DNA from: an uncultured Dehalococcoidia bacterium
GTDB lineage: Bacteria; Chloroflexota; Dehalococcoidia; Lucifugimonadales; G958296245
DNA: 64,000 nt
Direction of reading: 5' to 3'
Assembly: GCA_958296245.1 (NCBI GenBank)
Contig: OY282458.1
Coordinates: forward strand, 2,608,197-2,672,196
Shown here piece after piece: positions 38,849 to 46,968 of the stretch. Position 1 is the first letter of the stretch, and each line of letters starts with the position of its first letter. The position numbers were made by a program, and so were the translations under genes. The notes beneath the pieces are model-generated. The model was not told where the DNA came from and searched no databases. It saw only the letters and a list, made by a program, of their open reading frames with translations.

Positions 38849-41670
38849 CGTTGTATCTCCGAGGCCAGGCTATCGAGTCGGCACCGTCTCAGGGCGACGG
38901 GGGGGAGCGAGTCCCGGAATAGCTGCCCGTAGCGGCGCGAGGTGATGCGCCTGTCCAGTATCACGACCACCCCTTTGTCCGTCTTGCTGCGTATGAGGCG
39001 CCCGAACCCCTGTCGGAGCCGCAGTACCGCCTGCGGCAGGGCGTACTCATAGAACGGGTTGTCGTAGAGCTCGGACCTGGCCTCGAATACGGGGTCGGTC
39101 GGCACACTGAAGGGCAGCCTCGCCACGAGCAGTACCTGCAGAGCCTCGCCGGCGAGGTCTACCCCTTCCCAGAAACTAGCAGTGCCCAGGAGTACCGACT
39201 TGGGCTCCGCGATGAACGTCCGCAGCATCTGGTGCGGGGTCCCGTCGATCCCTTGGGCTAGGACGTTGATCCCGCGACCCTGGAGCCGTTGGCGGACGGC
39301 CCTAGACGCCGCATTGAGAGACGAATAGGACGTGAACAGGGCCATGGTCCTACCGCCGGCGGCTTCGGCCGCGTTGACCACGGCTTCGGCCACCGCCGAT
39401 TGGTGCTCCCATACCGTCGGCTCCGGTATGTCCTGCGGAACGCACAACATCGCCGCGTTGGGGTAGTCGAAGGGTGACCCCAAGAGCCGTTCGTCGGCGT
39501 CGCCGAATCCCGTTCGCTCCCGGACGTGGTCGAAGGAGCCGTCTACGCTGAGGGTGCCCCCGGTGAGCACGATCGACGACTTCTGCGAGTATAGGAGCTT
39601 CTCCAGCTGCTCCCCGACGTTCAGGGGCGCGCCGTGGATGACCAGGTCGTCGGTTTGAGGCGAACGGCTCAGCCAGTACATGCCGTCCTCCTTGGGTTCC
39701 GGTACGAACTCCCGCAGCCGGCCCCTGAGTACTGAGGCGGCCTGCATCAGACCGATCATCTCCATCAGCAGACCGTCGTACTCCAGTATCTGAGCGTCCT
39801 CCAACCCATGCAGGGCCGTGTTCAGGCCGTCGAGCTCGGACCCGAGCCGCGCCAGGCCAACGTCGAGGTTCTCCCACTGCGTCTCGACGTCGGACCAAGC
39901 CGGTTGGCTCCTGGTGGACTGCGTGATTCTCAACTGGGGGTCCTGGCCGCCGCTGGCGTCGATGAAGGCGCCCATCACCCCGAACAGTCCTGCGGCGGAG
40001 TCTCTAAGGGAGGGCAACATCCCGGCGATCCCGGCGGCGGCGGTCTCGACGGTCTCCCTGCGCGACTGGGACGCTTCGGAGCCGCGCAGAGCGGCTACCG
40101 TTCTCCCGAGGAGTCCCAGATCGCCGTCAAGCTCGTCGAAGTGGTCGTACAAGGTGCGGCGTCCGACTTCGAAACCGAGTTGCTTAGTTGCCTCGTCCTC
40201 CAGGTGTTGGGCCTCGTCCACGATCAGGACGTCGTAGCTCGGTATCAGGGTCCCGCCTACAACGAGGTCGGTCAACAGTAGGGCATGGTTCACGATCACC
40301 AGGTGTGACGCCGCCGCTCGGTCTCTGGCCGTCCGTAAGAAGCACACCCCGCGGACCCCCGCGCAGTCACGGGCGCCCTGGGCCGACACCCTATCCCAAG
40401 GCGCCCGCGGTCCTCCGCGTGACAGGTTGATCTCCCCTCGGTCACCCGTGCAGGTATCCCGTAGCCAGACCAAGACCTTGGAAAGCGCCCGGGCTTCGTC
40501 GTCCGTTAGGCTAGGGCTGGAACGCATATGCGCCCAGCGCTTCAGGCAGAGGTAGTTGGCGCGCCCCTTGAGCTGTGAGTAGCTGAGTTCCCCCGGCGCG
40601 GCGCCGGACACCACCCGGGCAGCGATGGGAACGTCCTTGTTGAGGAGCTGTTCTTGCAGGTTGATCGTGTTCGTCGAAATGACGACGCGCTTGCCGTTTC
40701 TGAGGGCGTACATTGCGGCCGGCAGCAGGTAGGCCAATGACTTTCCCACTCCCGTGCCGGCCTCGACGATCAGGCGCTTGCCGTCGCTGATCGCCTCGGC
40801 GACTGCTCTGGTCATGGCGACCTGTTCCTCTCGGGGTTCGAACTCGGTCATGCTGGCCGACAGGGCCCCCCCGGCCTCGAGCAGCGCCGCCGCCTCGTCC
40901 GGGTCCACTTTCCCCGGCGTGCTGCTGGGCCGGAGGGCGGGGGCGTGCATAAGCCGCTCACGCACCGCCATGACGTCGAATCCCGTCGAGTCAACGCCCG
41001 ACGGCTTCGAAGCCCCGTCGGCAGCAATGCTCAACCCCATGCGCCGTAGGAAATATGAGAGCACCCAGGAGGACCGGGACGCCATCCGCTCCATCTCGGC
41101 CAGCGTCAGGACGTCCAGTTCCGAAGCCATCTCCGCCAGCTTCAGGAAGACTCCTCGGGCGGCCTCAGCGTCATCAAGGGCGCTGTGAGGCTTTGGATGT
41201 GAGACACCGAGGGCAGCGGCCAATTTCGAAAGGCTGTACTCGCGCTGTTCCGGCATCAGGACGTATGCCATGTCCCATGTGTCGCACACCGGGCCGGACG
41301 GTCTCAGCCCTTTCACGGCCAAGAAGGAGAGGTCGAAAGGAAGGTTATGACCCACCATCGGCGTCGTTCCGACGAACCCCGATAGCTCGTCGCCAACAGA
41401 TGAGAACGGAGGGGCCCCGTCGACGTCCCGCTGGCTGATGCCTGTGTATCGCGTAATGAAGCTGCTCAAGGAGCGTCCAGGGTTGACGAAGGACTGGAAG
41501 GTGTCCAGCACCTTCCCACCCTGGAACTTGACCGCGCCGACCTCGATGATCTCGTCGCTGTCGGGATCCAGACCCGTGGTTTCCAGGTCGAGCGCTATCC
41601 ACACGTCGTCCAAGGGCGACGGTTGGATATCCTGACCGGGGAACGTGGCCTGCGTCTCCAGAGGGCTCAC
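38833..41670 (-). CDS. dinG: DnaQ-DinG fusion: 3'-5' exonuclease plus XPD-like helicase
   Basis: A 945-residue fusion. Residues 20-190 are a DEDDh exonuclease: ALDLETTGLDPD, VGHNLPFDLSFL and HSALDDAEAA. From about 270 it is an XPD/DinG superfamily 2 helicase with EAGTGVGKSLAYLLPA, ISTNTINLQEQLL, DEAQHLEDEA, VLTGGTLSVDGSFDH and RQGFGRLIRSKTDKGVVVILDRR. Cysteines in NYLCLKRW, RDTCTGDRG, RDCAGVRG and GVCFLRTAR could form the family's 4Fe-4S cluster. It likely unwinds damage- or replication-related structures with the glycosylase encoded next. It starts at GTG 41670 by homology. Confidence 0.92.
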   Translation of the reverse strand: MSPLETQATFPGQDIQPSPLDDVWIALDLETTGLDPDSDEIIEVGAVKFQGGKVLDTFQSFVNPGRSLSSFITRYTGISQRDVDGAPPFSSVGDELSGFVGTTPMVGHNLPFDLSFLAVKGLRPSGPVCDTWDMAYVLMPEQREYSLSKLAAALGVSHPKPHSALDDAEAARGVFLKLAEMASELDVLTLAEMERMASRSSWVLSYFLRRMGLSIAADGASKPSGVDSTGFDVMAVRERLMHAPALRPSSTPGKVDPDEAAALLEAGGALSASMTEFEPREEQVAMTRAVAEAISDGKRLIVEAGTGVGKSLAYLLPAAMYALRNGKRVVISTNTINLQEQLLNKDVPIAARVVSGAAPGELSYSQLKGRANYLCLKRWAHMRSSPSLTDDEARALSKVLVWLRDTCTGDRGEINLSRGGPRAPWDRVSAQGARDCAGVRGVCFLRTARDRAAASHLVIVNHALLLTDLVVGGTLIPSYDVLIVDEAQHLEDEATKQLGFEVGRRTLYDHFDELDGDLGLLGRTVAALRGSEASQSRRETVETAAAGIAGMLPSLRDSAAGLFGVMGAFIDASGGQDPQLRITQSTRSQPAWSDVETQWENLDVGLARLGSELDGLNTALHGLEDAQILEYDGLLMEMIGLMQAASVLRGRLREFVPEPKEDGMYWLSRSPQTDDLVIHGAPLNVGEQLEKLLYSQKSSIVLTGGTLSVDGSFDHVRERTGFGDADERLLGSPFDYPNAAMLCVPQDIPEPTVWEHQSAVAEAVVNAAEAAGGRTMALFTSYSSLNAASRAVRQRLQGRGINVLAQGIDGTPHQMLRTFIAEPKSVLLGTASFWEGVDLAGEALQVLLVARLPFSVPTDPVFEARSELYDNPFYEYALPQAVLRLRQGFGRLIRSKTDKGVVVILDRRITSRRYGQLFRDSLPPVALRRCRLDSLASEIQRWLAV

Positions 41671-41741
41671 CGGAAGTAGAAGAGGCGTGCTAATGCGTAG
41701 TCGGTTAGTTTATCACAAAGTACCCGGGGCCTCTCCCGGCG

Positions 41742-41785
41742 ACATCTCGCCCGCGCCACACGGCAACATCTCGCCCGCGCCACAC
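41742..41785. repeat. Two direct repeats of 20 bp
   Basis: ACATCTCGCCCGCGCCACAC occurs at 41742-41761 and 41766-41785, a 24-bp period. It lies between the DinG-type gene and the membrane-protein gene. An end of the dispersed inverted-repeat family follows at 41803. Confidence 0.75.
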
Positions 41786-41802
41786 TAAGATCCCGGCCTG
41801 CG

Positions 41803-41827
41803 CCCTCACCAAGTCTGAACGGCTACG
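41803..41827 (-). repeat. Solo inverted-repeat end that supplies a gene's stop codon
   Basis: Read on the minus strand this is GTAGCCGTTCAGACTTGGTG, the outer end of the MITE-like family. The TGA in GGTGAGG is the stop codon of the membrane-protein gene, whose last residues (VAVQTW) are encoded by the repeat. This suggests an insertion or rearrangement that rewrote the gene's 3' end. Confidence 0.55.
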
Positions 41828-42228
41828 TGCGGCACCAACCAGCCGAACACGCCGGCGAAGCAGAGAGCAAGCGCAACAAATCCGGCCACCACCCTTTTGA
41901 GCAGCACCAAGAAGGGCGTGACCGCCGCGGCGGCGGCAACCACGACCAGTACCGTGAACATCAGGTTCGGGCTGCCTGCGCCCCCTGTGGGCGCCGCCTT
42001 GGCGCTCGCCCAGTACAGAATACCGAGCATGACGCCCAATACCGTCCACGTTGGATATGCGAGGATGATCAGCCCCATGGTCATCCGCATGGGGGATAGC
42101 CGGTCCGAAAGGGCGGTGAACCAGTGCGGCGGGTCTTTGGTAAGGAAGAACAGCATGAGCGAGCCCAAGGTCGTCGAAAGCGACGCCATCAGGACACCCC
42201 CGAACGTGCCGGCCAATACGTAGGTCAC
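41806..42228 (-). CDS. Small membrane protein of unknown function
   Basis: A 140-residue protein with four predicted transmembrane segments (about 4-28, 50-72, 83-105 and 112-132), the third being very Val/Ala-rich (LMFTVLVVVAAAAAV). I choose GTG 42228 because it overlaps the ispE stop as GTGA, the classic coupled arrangement; the longer frame from 42276 would lie inside ispE. The DPPHWFTALSDRLSPMRM loop is amphipathic. No family is recognised. Its C-terminus is encoded in a dispersed repeat end and may be truncated. Confidence 0.65.
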   Translation of the reverse strand: MTYVLAGTFGGVLMASLSTTLGSLMLFFLTKDPPHWFTALSDRLSPMRMTMGLIILAYPTWTVLGVMLGILYWASAKAAPTGGAGSPNLMFTVLVVVAAAAAVTPFLVLLKRVVAGFVALALCFAGVFGWLVPHVAVQTW

Positions 42229-43100
42229 GGCGCGCCGGCCTCGGGATGCCAGGGGGACACCAGGTGAGCCGCCCATCCGTATCTCTGCTTCAGGAGGAGC
42301 CGGATTGCCGTGCCCTGCTCCCGACTGGGTACAGGCGTGTAGATGGAGGGGCCGCTGCCAGCCAGATGCACCTCCTTGGCCCCCAGGGCGTACAGGGTAT
42401 TCAGGTACTCCAAGATGCCGGGGTACGTCTCCTCGGCCACGTCGTCGAAGGCATTGAACAGTAGTTGGGGGGGTACGTCTCCGGCTCCCCGGATCCGGGC
42501 TTCGAGCTTACGGGTCAGTCGGCCTGGGGTGTAACTGGACTGGGGTAACGCCGAGTAGAGCGCCGCCGTCTTGTTGGGGACTTCTATTGCGGGAGCGACG
42601 ATCAGCATCCACTTGAGGTTGATCCCCGGCAGGGGGCGCACGCGCTCGCCCCGCCCCTGGACCATAGCCGTACCGCCTCGGAGGAAGAACGGCGCGTCGG
42701 AGCTCAGAGCCTCAGCCAGCGGGGTCAGGTCATCGGCCGACATGCCAAGCCCCCACAACCGGTTCAGTCCCAGCAGCGTCGCCGCAGCGTCGCTGCTGCC
42801 GCCGCCCAGGCCCGCGGCTATCGGAATGGCCTTCCGCAGCTTGACGTGGGCCCCTGCCTGCACGCCGGCCTCCATTCTCAGCTTCGCTGCCGCCTTCAGG
42901 GCGAGGTTGTCCGGTGTTTCCAGTTCGGGCCGGTCGCATTCCAACGTCACGTCATCCGCCGGTGTGAGCTCAACAACGTCATGGAGGTCGACCGTCTGCA
43001 TGACGCTGGCGATCTCGTGGTATCCGTCCGCGCGGCGGCCCAGCACCTCGAGTGTGAGGTTGACCTTCGCATAGGCGTTGATAGTCAGCGATTCCGGCAT
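42225..43100 (-). CDS. ispE: 4-diphosphocytidyl-2-C-methyl-D-erythritol kinase
   Basis: A 291-residue GHMP kinase of the MEP isoprenoid pathway. AYAKVNLTLEVLGRRADGYHEIASVMQTVDL is the N-terminal IspE block, the ATP loop is IPIAAGLGGGSSDAAATL (about residues 88-105), and DAPFFLRGGTAMVQGRGE plus AGSGPSIY near the end complete the family motifs. ATG 43100 is chosen; the frame is open 39 codons further up without support. It lies two bases after the MFS stop, within ksgA-MFS-ispE-membrane protein, all on the minus strand. Confidence 0.95.
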   Translation of the reverse strand: MPESLTINAYAKVNLTLEVLGRRADGYHEIASVMQTVDLHDVVELTPADDVTLECDRPELETPDNLALKAAAKLRMEAGVQAGAHVKLRKAIPIAAGLGGGSSDAAATLLGLNRLWGLGMSADDLTPLAEALSSDAPFFLRGGTAMVQGRGERVRPLPGINLKWMLIVAPAIEVPNKTAALYSALPQSSYTPGRLTRKLEARIRGAGDVPPQLLFNAFDDVAEETYPGILEYLNTLYALGAKEVHLAGSGPSIYTPVPSREQGTAIRLLLKQRYGWAAHLVSPWHPEAGAP

Positions 43101-43102
43101 AC

Positions 43103-44494
43103 TCACCGCTCTGGCGCCACCTCCTCTAAGATTTTGCCGCTGCCCTCGGGTAGACCGTAGACTACCAGAAGAGGACTGGCAAGCATCAGGACGGCCAGCA
43201 AGCTGATGGCCGTCCACTGAGAGCCTATTACACCATACAGCGCGCCGTGCGCCGCCAGTCCCAGCGCCGTGCCCAGAGTACCGCTAACCGTCCGCGCTCC
43301 CGAGACCGTGGACCTGTATGAGGTGGGGAATATCTCGGCGCCGACGGTCAGCATCGTCACGCTCACGCCAAGGGCGGCCAGCGCCATAGCCGCCCACAGC
43401 ACCGCCAGCACCACCACCCCGGACCCGCTGTAGAACGCGATGATCGCCAGGGGGAGCACAGCGCCGCAGACGGCAAGCACCCGTTTGCGGCCAATCTGGT
43501 CGCCCAGAATCCCGGTCAGCGTGCTGGCGAACAGACCGCCCACGCCCGCGGACGTGAGGAGTACCGAGACCTGCCACGGCTGCCAGCCATGCTTCTCCTG
43601 TAGGTAGCTCGGGTCCAGGAAGAACGCCGCTCCGCCCGCGAAATTGAACAGGAAGATGAGGCCGGCTACGGCGGCCAATCGTTCGGGATAGTCGCTCGCG
43701 AGCCTCGCCGCGGGTCTCAGCACTGCTTTGAGTCCATCGCCGCGCGCCGCGGCCTGGCGTTGCGCGAAGCGATCGGTTTCGGGCATCCTCCGCCTCAGCC
43801 AGGCGATGAAGAGCAGCGGGACTAACCCGATTACGTAGAGTGTCCTCCACCCGAAGGGGAGTACGTCGATCATGGAGAAGAGCAGCGCGGCCAAGCCGCC
43901 GCCCATAGTCGAAAGGGCCAGCAGGGCGCCGATTCCCCAGCCACGCTTGGCGGCTGGGAACTCCTCGGCTATTATCACCGCTGCGAGCAGCACCTCGGCG
44001 GTAATGAACGCTCTCGCGAGCAGTTGGAGGGCGACGAATGCGAAGGGGGAGGCGGCAAAGGCCGTCGCTCCGGTCAGAAGGGTGTAGCCGAGGACTACCA
44101 CGATAAGGGTGTCCCTGCGCCCCCAGCGGTCCGCCGCCAACATGATGATGAAGGACAGGAGAGCGCCGAGCTTTATGAGCGCGGCCAAGCTGCTCAGCTG
44201 CCCCTCGGTGATGTCCAGACTCTCACGGATGTATGGGAGCGCAAGCTGAAGTATGCCGAGGTCGTACCGGTCGAAGACTGACGCGGCAGCCAGCAGCAGC
44301 AGGACGCGCCATTGACGTTGAGTCAGCGCCGGAGGCCGGACCAAGAACGGCGCCCACGTCAACCACCTTGGCCTGTACGTTCGCGAGGCGTCCGGCGGGG
44401 GAAGTGTGGGCGGGCTTCTTATTTCGGGGCCTCCGTTGGTGGTCGGAAGGGGACCTCGGCCAGCCTCCGCGAGGCGCAGTACAAGCGGCGCCAC
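43103..44494 (-). CDS. MFS transporter, sugar/aromatic-acid type
   Basis: A protein of up to 463 residues with about 12 transmembrane segments. The MFS loop motif is ADRWGRRDTLIVVV after TM2 and a matching GDQIGRKRVLAVCG is seen after TM8, which is typical of the sugar-porter and metabolite:H+ symporter branches. The N-terminal 60 residues are Pro/Arg-rich and overlap the ksgA 3' end by 76 bp, so the real start may lie later, but no good ribosome site is visible. It lies between ksgA and ispE, which are often direct neighbours. Substrate unknown. Confidence 0.82.
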   Translation of the reverse strand: MAPLVLRLAEAGRGPLPTTNGGPEIRSPPTLPPPDASRTYRPRWLTWAPFLVRPPALTQRQWRVLLLLAAASVFDRYDLGILQLALPYIRESLDITEGQLSSLAALIKLGALLSFIIMLAADRWGRRDTLIVVVLGYTLLTGATAFAASPFAFVALQLLARAFITAEVLLAAVIIAEEFPAAKRGWGIGALLALSTMGGGLAALLFSMIDVLPFGWRTLYVIGLVPLLFIAWLRRRMPETDRFAQRQAAARGDGLKAVLRPAARLASDYPERLAAVAGLIFLFNFAGGAAFFLDPSYLQEKHGWQPWQVSVLLTSAGVGGLFASTLTGILGDQIGRKRVLAVCGAVLPLAIIAFYSGSGVVVLAVLWAAMALAALGVSVTMLTVGAEIFPTSYRSTVSGARTVSGTLGTALGLAAHGALYGVIGSQWTAISLLAVLMLASPLLVVYGLPEGSGKILEEVAPER

Positions 44495-45273
44495 TCCTCG
44501 ATCGTCAGGGTCTGCGCGCGGCGCCTGGGTTCGATGCCCGACTCCAGCAGCATGGCGTCAACTGCCGCCGGGCTCGATTGCAGGCCCGCGCTCAAGGAGT
44601 TGCGTATCTGCTTCCGAGGTGCGCTGAACCCGGCTCTCACCAACCGGAAGAATCCCTCCCCGACCCCGCGCCGGGCCGAGGGCTCCGGGTACACGTCGAT
44701 GCGAACGACGGCTGAGGTGACCTTGGGGGGCGGCTTGAAGGCTCTGGGCGGCACGCTGCACACCATGCGCGGCCTGCCGTACACCTGGACCGCCACGGAG
44801 AAGAGGCCCATCTTACCCGGCTCCGCCGTGATGACCTTTGCAACCTCGCGTTGAAGCATGACCACCATCACACTGGGCTTTCGGTCAGCCTCCAAGAAGC
44901 CCCGCAAGATGGGGTTTGCCGCGTAGTAGGGCAGGTTGGCGACCACCTTATATTCGGAGCGCCCAACGAGGGAGCCTATGTCCATGCCTCTGGCGTCGGC
45001 TGCGACGATCTCGACGTTGGGCTGGGTCGAGTAGGCATCCGATAGCCTTCCGGCCAGCGTCTCATCCAACTCGACGGCGACGACCTTGCCGGCTTGCCGC
45101 ACCAGGGATCTCGTCAGGAACCCTCGCCCCGGCCCGATCTCTACGACCAAGTCGCCGGGAGCAAGGTCGGCTGCCGCAAGGATCCGGCGCCGCACCCGGG
45201 AGTCTATCAGGAAGTGTTGGCCCAAGGCTTTGCTGGCCCGGGGCGGCGGCTCGCCCGGGGCGGACAGCGTCAT
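44419..45273 (-). CDS. rsmA: 16S rRNA dimethyladenosine transferase
   Basis: A 284-residue KsgA/RsmA that dimethylates two adjacent adenines near the 3' end of 16S rRNA. LGQHFLID opens the domain; the SAM loop is VVEIGPGRGFLT; AVELDE and ADARGMD follow; the catalytic NLPYY is intact at about residue 104. The C-terminal helical domain includes FKPPPKVTSAVVR. I use ATG 45273; the open frame reaches 45321, which is the 3' end of the SRP RNA gene, so the longer start is unlikely. It is transcribed away from the SRP RNA on the same strand. Confidence 0.95.
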   Translation of the reverse strand: MTLSAPGEPPPRASKALGQHFLIDSRVRRRILAAADLAPGDLVVEIGPGRGFLTRSLVRQAGKVVAVELDETLAGRLSDAYSTQPNVEIVAADARGMDIGSLVGRSEYKVVANLPYYAANPILRGFLEADRKPSVMVVMLQREVAKVITAEPGKMGLFSVAVQVYGRPRMVCSVPPRAFKPPPKVTSAVVRIDVYPEPSARRGVGEGFFRLVRAGFSAPRKQIRNSLSAGLQSSPAAVDAMLLESGIEPRRRAQTLTIEEWRRLYCASRRLAEVPFRPPTEAPK

Positions 45274-45320
45274 GGCGCCTGCGGACGAGCGATCGGCGCG
45301 GGCAGCAATAGCCCAGGACA

Positions 45321-45593
45321 AGGCCGTGCACCTCCGATTCGATCTGCTCGGGAATGCGTACCGGCAGGAAGCGGCTCAAGCCAGGCTGACCTACGGCGCC
45401 CGGAACGCGACTGCTTACCGCTGCTTCCTTCCGGATCTGACGGGGTTCGCAGAATTCCGCCGCGTAGGACCCGGCCCTCAACACCGCCTTCAAGCGGCAG
45501 AGGCACCCCGAACGAGACCTCCGGGAGGGATTCAGCCCCGCTGTAGCGGATTGCGGGTACAGGACACCGCTAACTCCCCGCCTAGCACGGCCT
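45321..45593 (-). ncRNA. ffs: Large-type bacterial SRP RNA (scRNA)
   Basis: About 272 nt. It matches the Bacillus-type large SRP RNA from end to end. The Alu domain has CCGTGCTAGGCGGGGAGTTA, AGCGGTGTCCTGTACCCGCA and ATCCGCTACAGCGGGG. The S-domain apex has GTCAGATCCGGAAGGAAGCA. The 5' GGCCGTGC (45592-45585) pairs perfectly with the 3' GCACGGCC (45329-45322). The helix next to the S domain also closes: GCCGGG/CCTGGC and CCTACG/CGTAGG. A promoter 7 bp before the 5' end supports the boundaries. It forms the signal recognition particle with Ffh. Confidence 0.93.
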
Positions 45594-45599
45594 CAATCC

Positions 45600-45628
45600 A
45601 TGGTAGGAGACACGGGCTTCTGTGTCAA
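45600..45628 (-). promoter_or_regulatory. Promoter of the SRP RNA
   Basis: On the minus strand TTGACA (45628-45623) and TACCAT (45605-45600) are 17 bp apart. The expected start is near 45593, exactly where the SRP RNA's terminal helix begins. It lies back-to-back with the tRNA promoter at 45654. Confidence 0.8.
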
Positions 45629-45653
45629 CGCAGTTACGCTGCTTCCAGGTACT

Positions 45654-45682
45654 TTGACACGCCCACGGGCGTTCGCTATCAT
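45654..45682 (+). promoter_or_regulatory. Promoter of the tRNA cluster
   Basis: A consensus TTGACA (45654-45659) and TATCAT (45677-45682) with 17-bp spacing. The predicted start is near 45689, about 29 bp before tRNA-Met. Between the boxes CGCCCACGGGCG is a short palindrome. Confidence 0.8.
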
Positions 45683-45717
45683 CAATCCTGCCAGGCGAAA
45701 GCGGGCTCACGAGGGGA

Positions 45718-45789
45718 GGCAACGTAGCTCAGTGGCAGAGCGGGCGCTTCATAAGCGCTAGGTCACAGGTTCGAACCCTGTCGTTGCCA
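45718..45789 (+). tRNA. tRNA-Met (CAT)
   Basis: A cloverleaf with acceptor GGCAACG/CGTTGCC, anticodon loop TTCATAA (CAT at 45750-45752) and T-arm GGTTCGAAC. The discriminator is A and no CCA is encoded. A weak G-T pair begins the anticodon stem. The CAT anticodon could also be the precursor of Ile2; the GGC acceptor fits elongator Met. Confidence 0.9.
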
Positions 45790-45829
45790 TATCAGCCAGT
45801 CTTGAGGACCCATCGCCCGCTGGCCAGCC

Positions 45830-45905
45830 GGGCGGTTAGCTCAGTGGTTAGAGCGCTTGCTTCACACGCAAGAGGTCCGAGGTTCGACCCCTCGACCGCC
45901 CACCA
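45830..45905 (+). tRNA. tRNA-Val (CAC)
   Basis: Acceptor GGGCGGT/ACCGCCC, anticodon loop TTCACAC and T-arm GGTTCGACC. The discriminator A is followed by an encoded CCA. It reads GTG. Confidence 0.92.
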
Positions 45906-46003
45906 GAAGTCCGGGTATGGAACGGCGTTCAGAGGGGACAAGCCGGCGAGCACTGCGCGGGCATCCCGGTCACCGAGCCGGGGTCCGCTGCCAATGCGGA
46001 CGT

Positions 46004-46089
46004 GCCGAAGTGGCGGAACGGCAGACGCGCTACGTTCAGGACGTAGTACCCTTACGGGTGTGTGGGTTCAAATCCCACCTTCGGCACCA
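46004..46089 (+). tRNA. tRNA-Leu (CAG)
   Basis: A class II tRNA with acceptor GCCGAAG/CTTCGGC, D-arm TGGCGGAACGGCAGACGCG, anticodon loop TTCAGGA and a long variable arm (TACCCTTACGGGTG). Discriminator A plus encoded CCA. It reads CTG. Confidence 0.93.
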
Positions 46090-46124
46090 CGGAACTGTTC
46101 CGGGCGAAGACGGTTTCGATTCGA

Positions 46125-46198
46125 GCGCTTGTAGCTCAGTTGGATAGAGCGCAGCCCTGCGGAGGCTGAGGCCGTGGGTTCGAGTCCCGCCAAGCGCG
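46125..46198 (+). tRNA. tRNA-Arg (GCG)
   Basis: Acceptor GCGCTTG/CAAGCGC, anticodon stem CAGCC/GGCTG around CTGCGGA, so the anticodon is GCG, and T-arm GGGTTCGAGTCCC. No CCA is encoded. A GCG anticodon for Arg CGC is less common than ACG, which is normally edited to ICG in bacteria. Confidence 0.88.
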
Positions 46199-46246
46199 CT
46201 TCCTCAATCAGAGACTTCGCCGCGTCGACGTTCCGGAGCCGGGCGA

Positions 46247-46323
46247 GGGCGATTAGCTCAGATGGTTAGAGCGTCTGTCTTACACACAGAAGGTCAGAGG
46301 TTCGAGTCCTCTATCGCCCACCA
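46247..46323 (+). tRNA. tRNA-Val (TAC)
   Basis: Acceptor GGGCGAT/ATCGCCC, anticodon stem TCTGT/ACAGA around CTTACAC, so the anticodon is TAC, and T-arm GGTTCGAGTCC. The discriminator A is followed by encoded CCA. It ends the cluster; the region 46324-46496 beyond shows no gene. Confidence 0.92.
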
Positions 46324-46496
46324 CCGTGTCCCATACTCATAACTACGCCGTTTAGGATGACCTCAGCGGCGTCCGCTCCCCCTATGGAAGAGTCACCATC
46401 GCGAGCAATGACAGCGGTCGCCGCCGCGTCGAGAAGACCTGCCGGTCGTAGTCTTGGCGGACCTCGTAGAAGAATAGGAAGCTAGCGTGACGGTTA

Positions 46497-46914
46497 TGGA
46501 GGCCACGGTTCCACTGCCGCCGGAGACGGCCTACCTTGGCAAGTATGCGGCTGCTGGAAGAGCCGCTGACCGCCCTGCTTCTGCTCCAACCGCTGCCCCG
46601 GCGACCTCATCCTCAAGACCTACGACCCCGCCAGAGCCATGCGTGGCGCCGGAGTCCCCGTCATAGGCGGATTCCAAACGCCGATGGAGAAGGAATGCCT
46701 GCGCCTGCTGCTCAGAGGCGCCCAACCCGTGGTCGTCTGCCCGGCGCGCGGCATCGACAACATGCGTATCCCCCGCGACTCGCGCGACCCTCTGAACGCT
46801 GGTAGGATGCTGGTACTGTCGCTCTTTCCATCATCTCAACGCAGGCCAACCGCAGAGACGGCGGCTCAGCACAACGACCTCGTAGTGGCCCTAGCTCAGC
46901 AGGTTGGGGGCTGA
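46497..46914 (+). pseudogene. Frameshifted DprA/SLOG-like Rossmann protein
   Basis: Three successive frames give one continuous homologue-like protein. Frame 1 from ATG 46497 reads ETAYLGKYA; after one extra G near 46549 frame 2 reads LLEEPLTAL; after one extra C near 46578 frame 3 reads FCSNRCPGDLILKTYDPARA, then GGFQTPMEKECLRLLLRGAQ and VVVCPARGID, ending at 46914. I recognise the last blocks from a small DprA-like family without a firm function. Two single-base insertions in 30 bases imply decay or sequencing error. It is placed between the tRNA cluster and a restriction-type island. Confidence 0.65.
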
Positions 46915-46968
46915 GGTGATGGAACACACAGATGCCCGAACGTTTCGCACAAGGCTTTTTAGGGGGAG

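Noticed and set aside
45062-45727. Overlapping plus and minus frames across 45062-45727
   Set aside because: Most of the region is the SRP RNA gene and its promoter, and no protein motif is visible.
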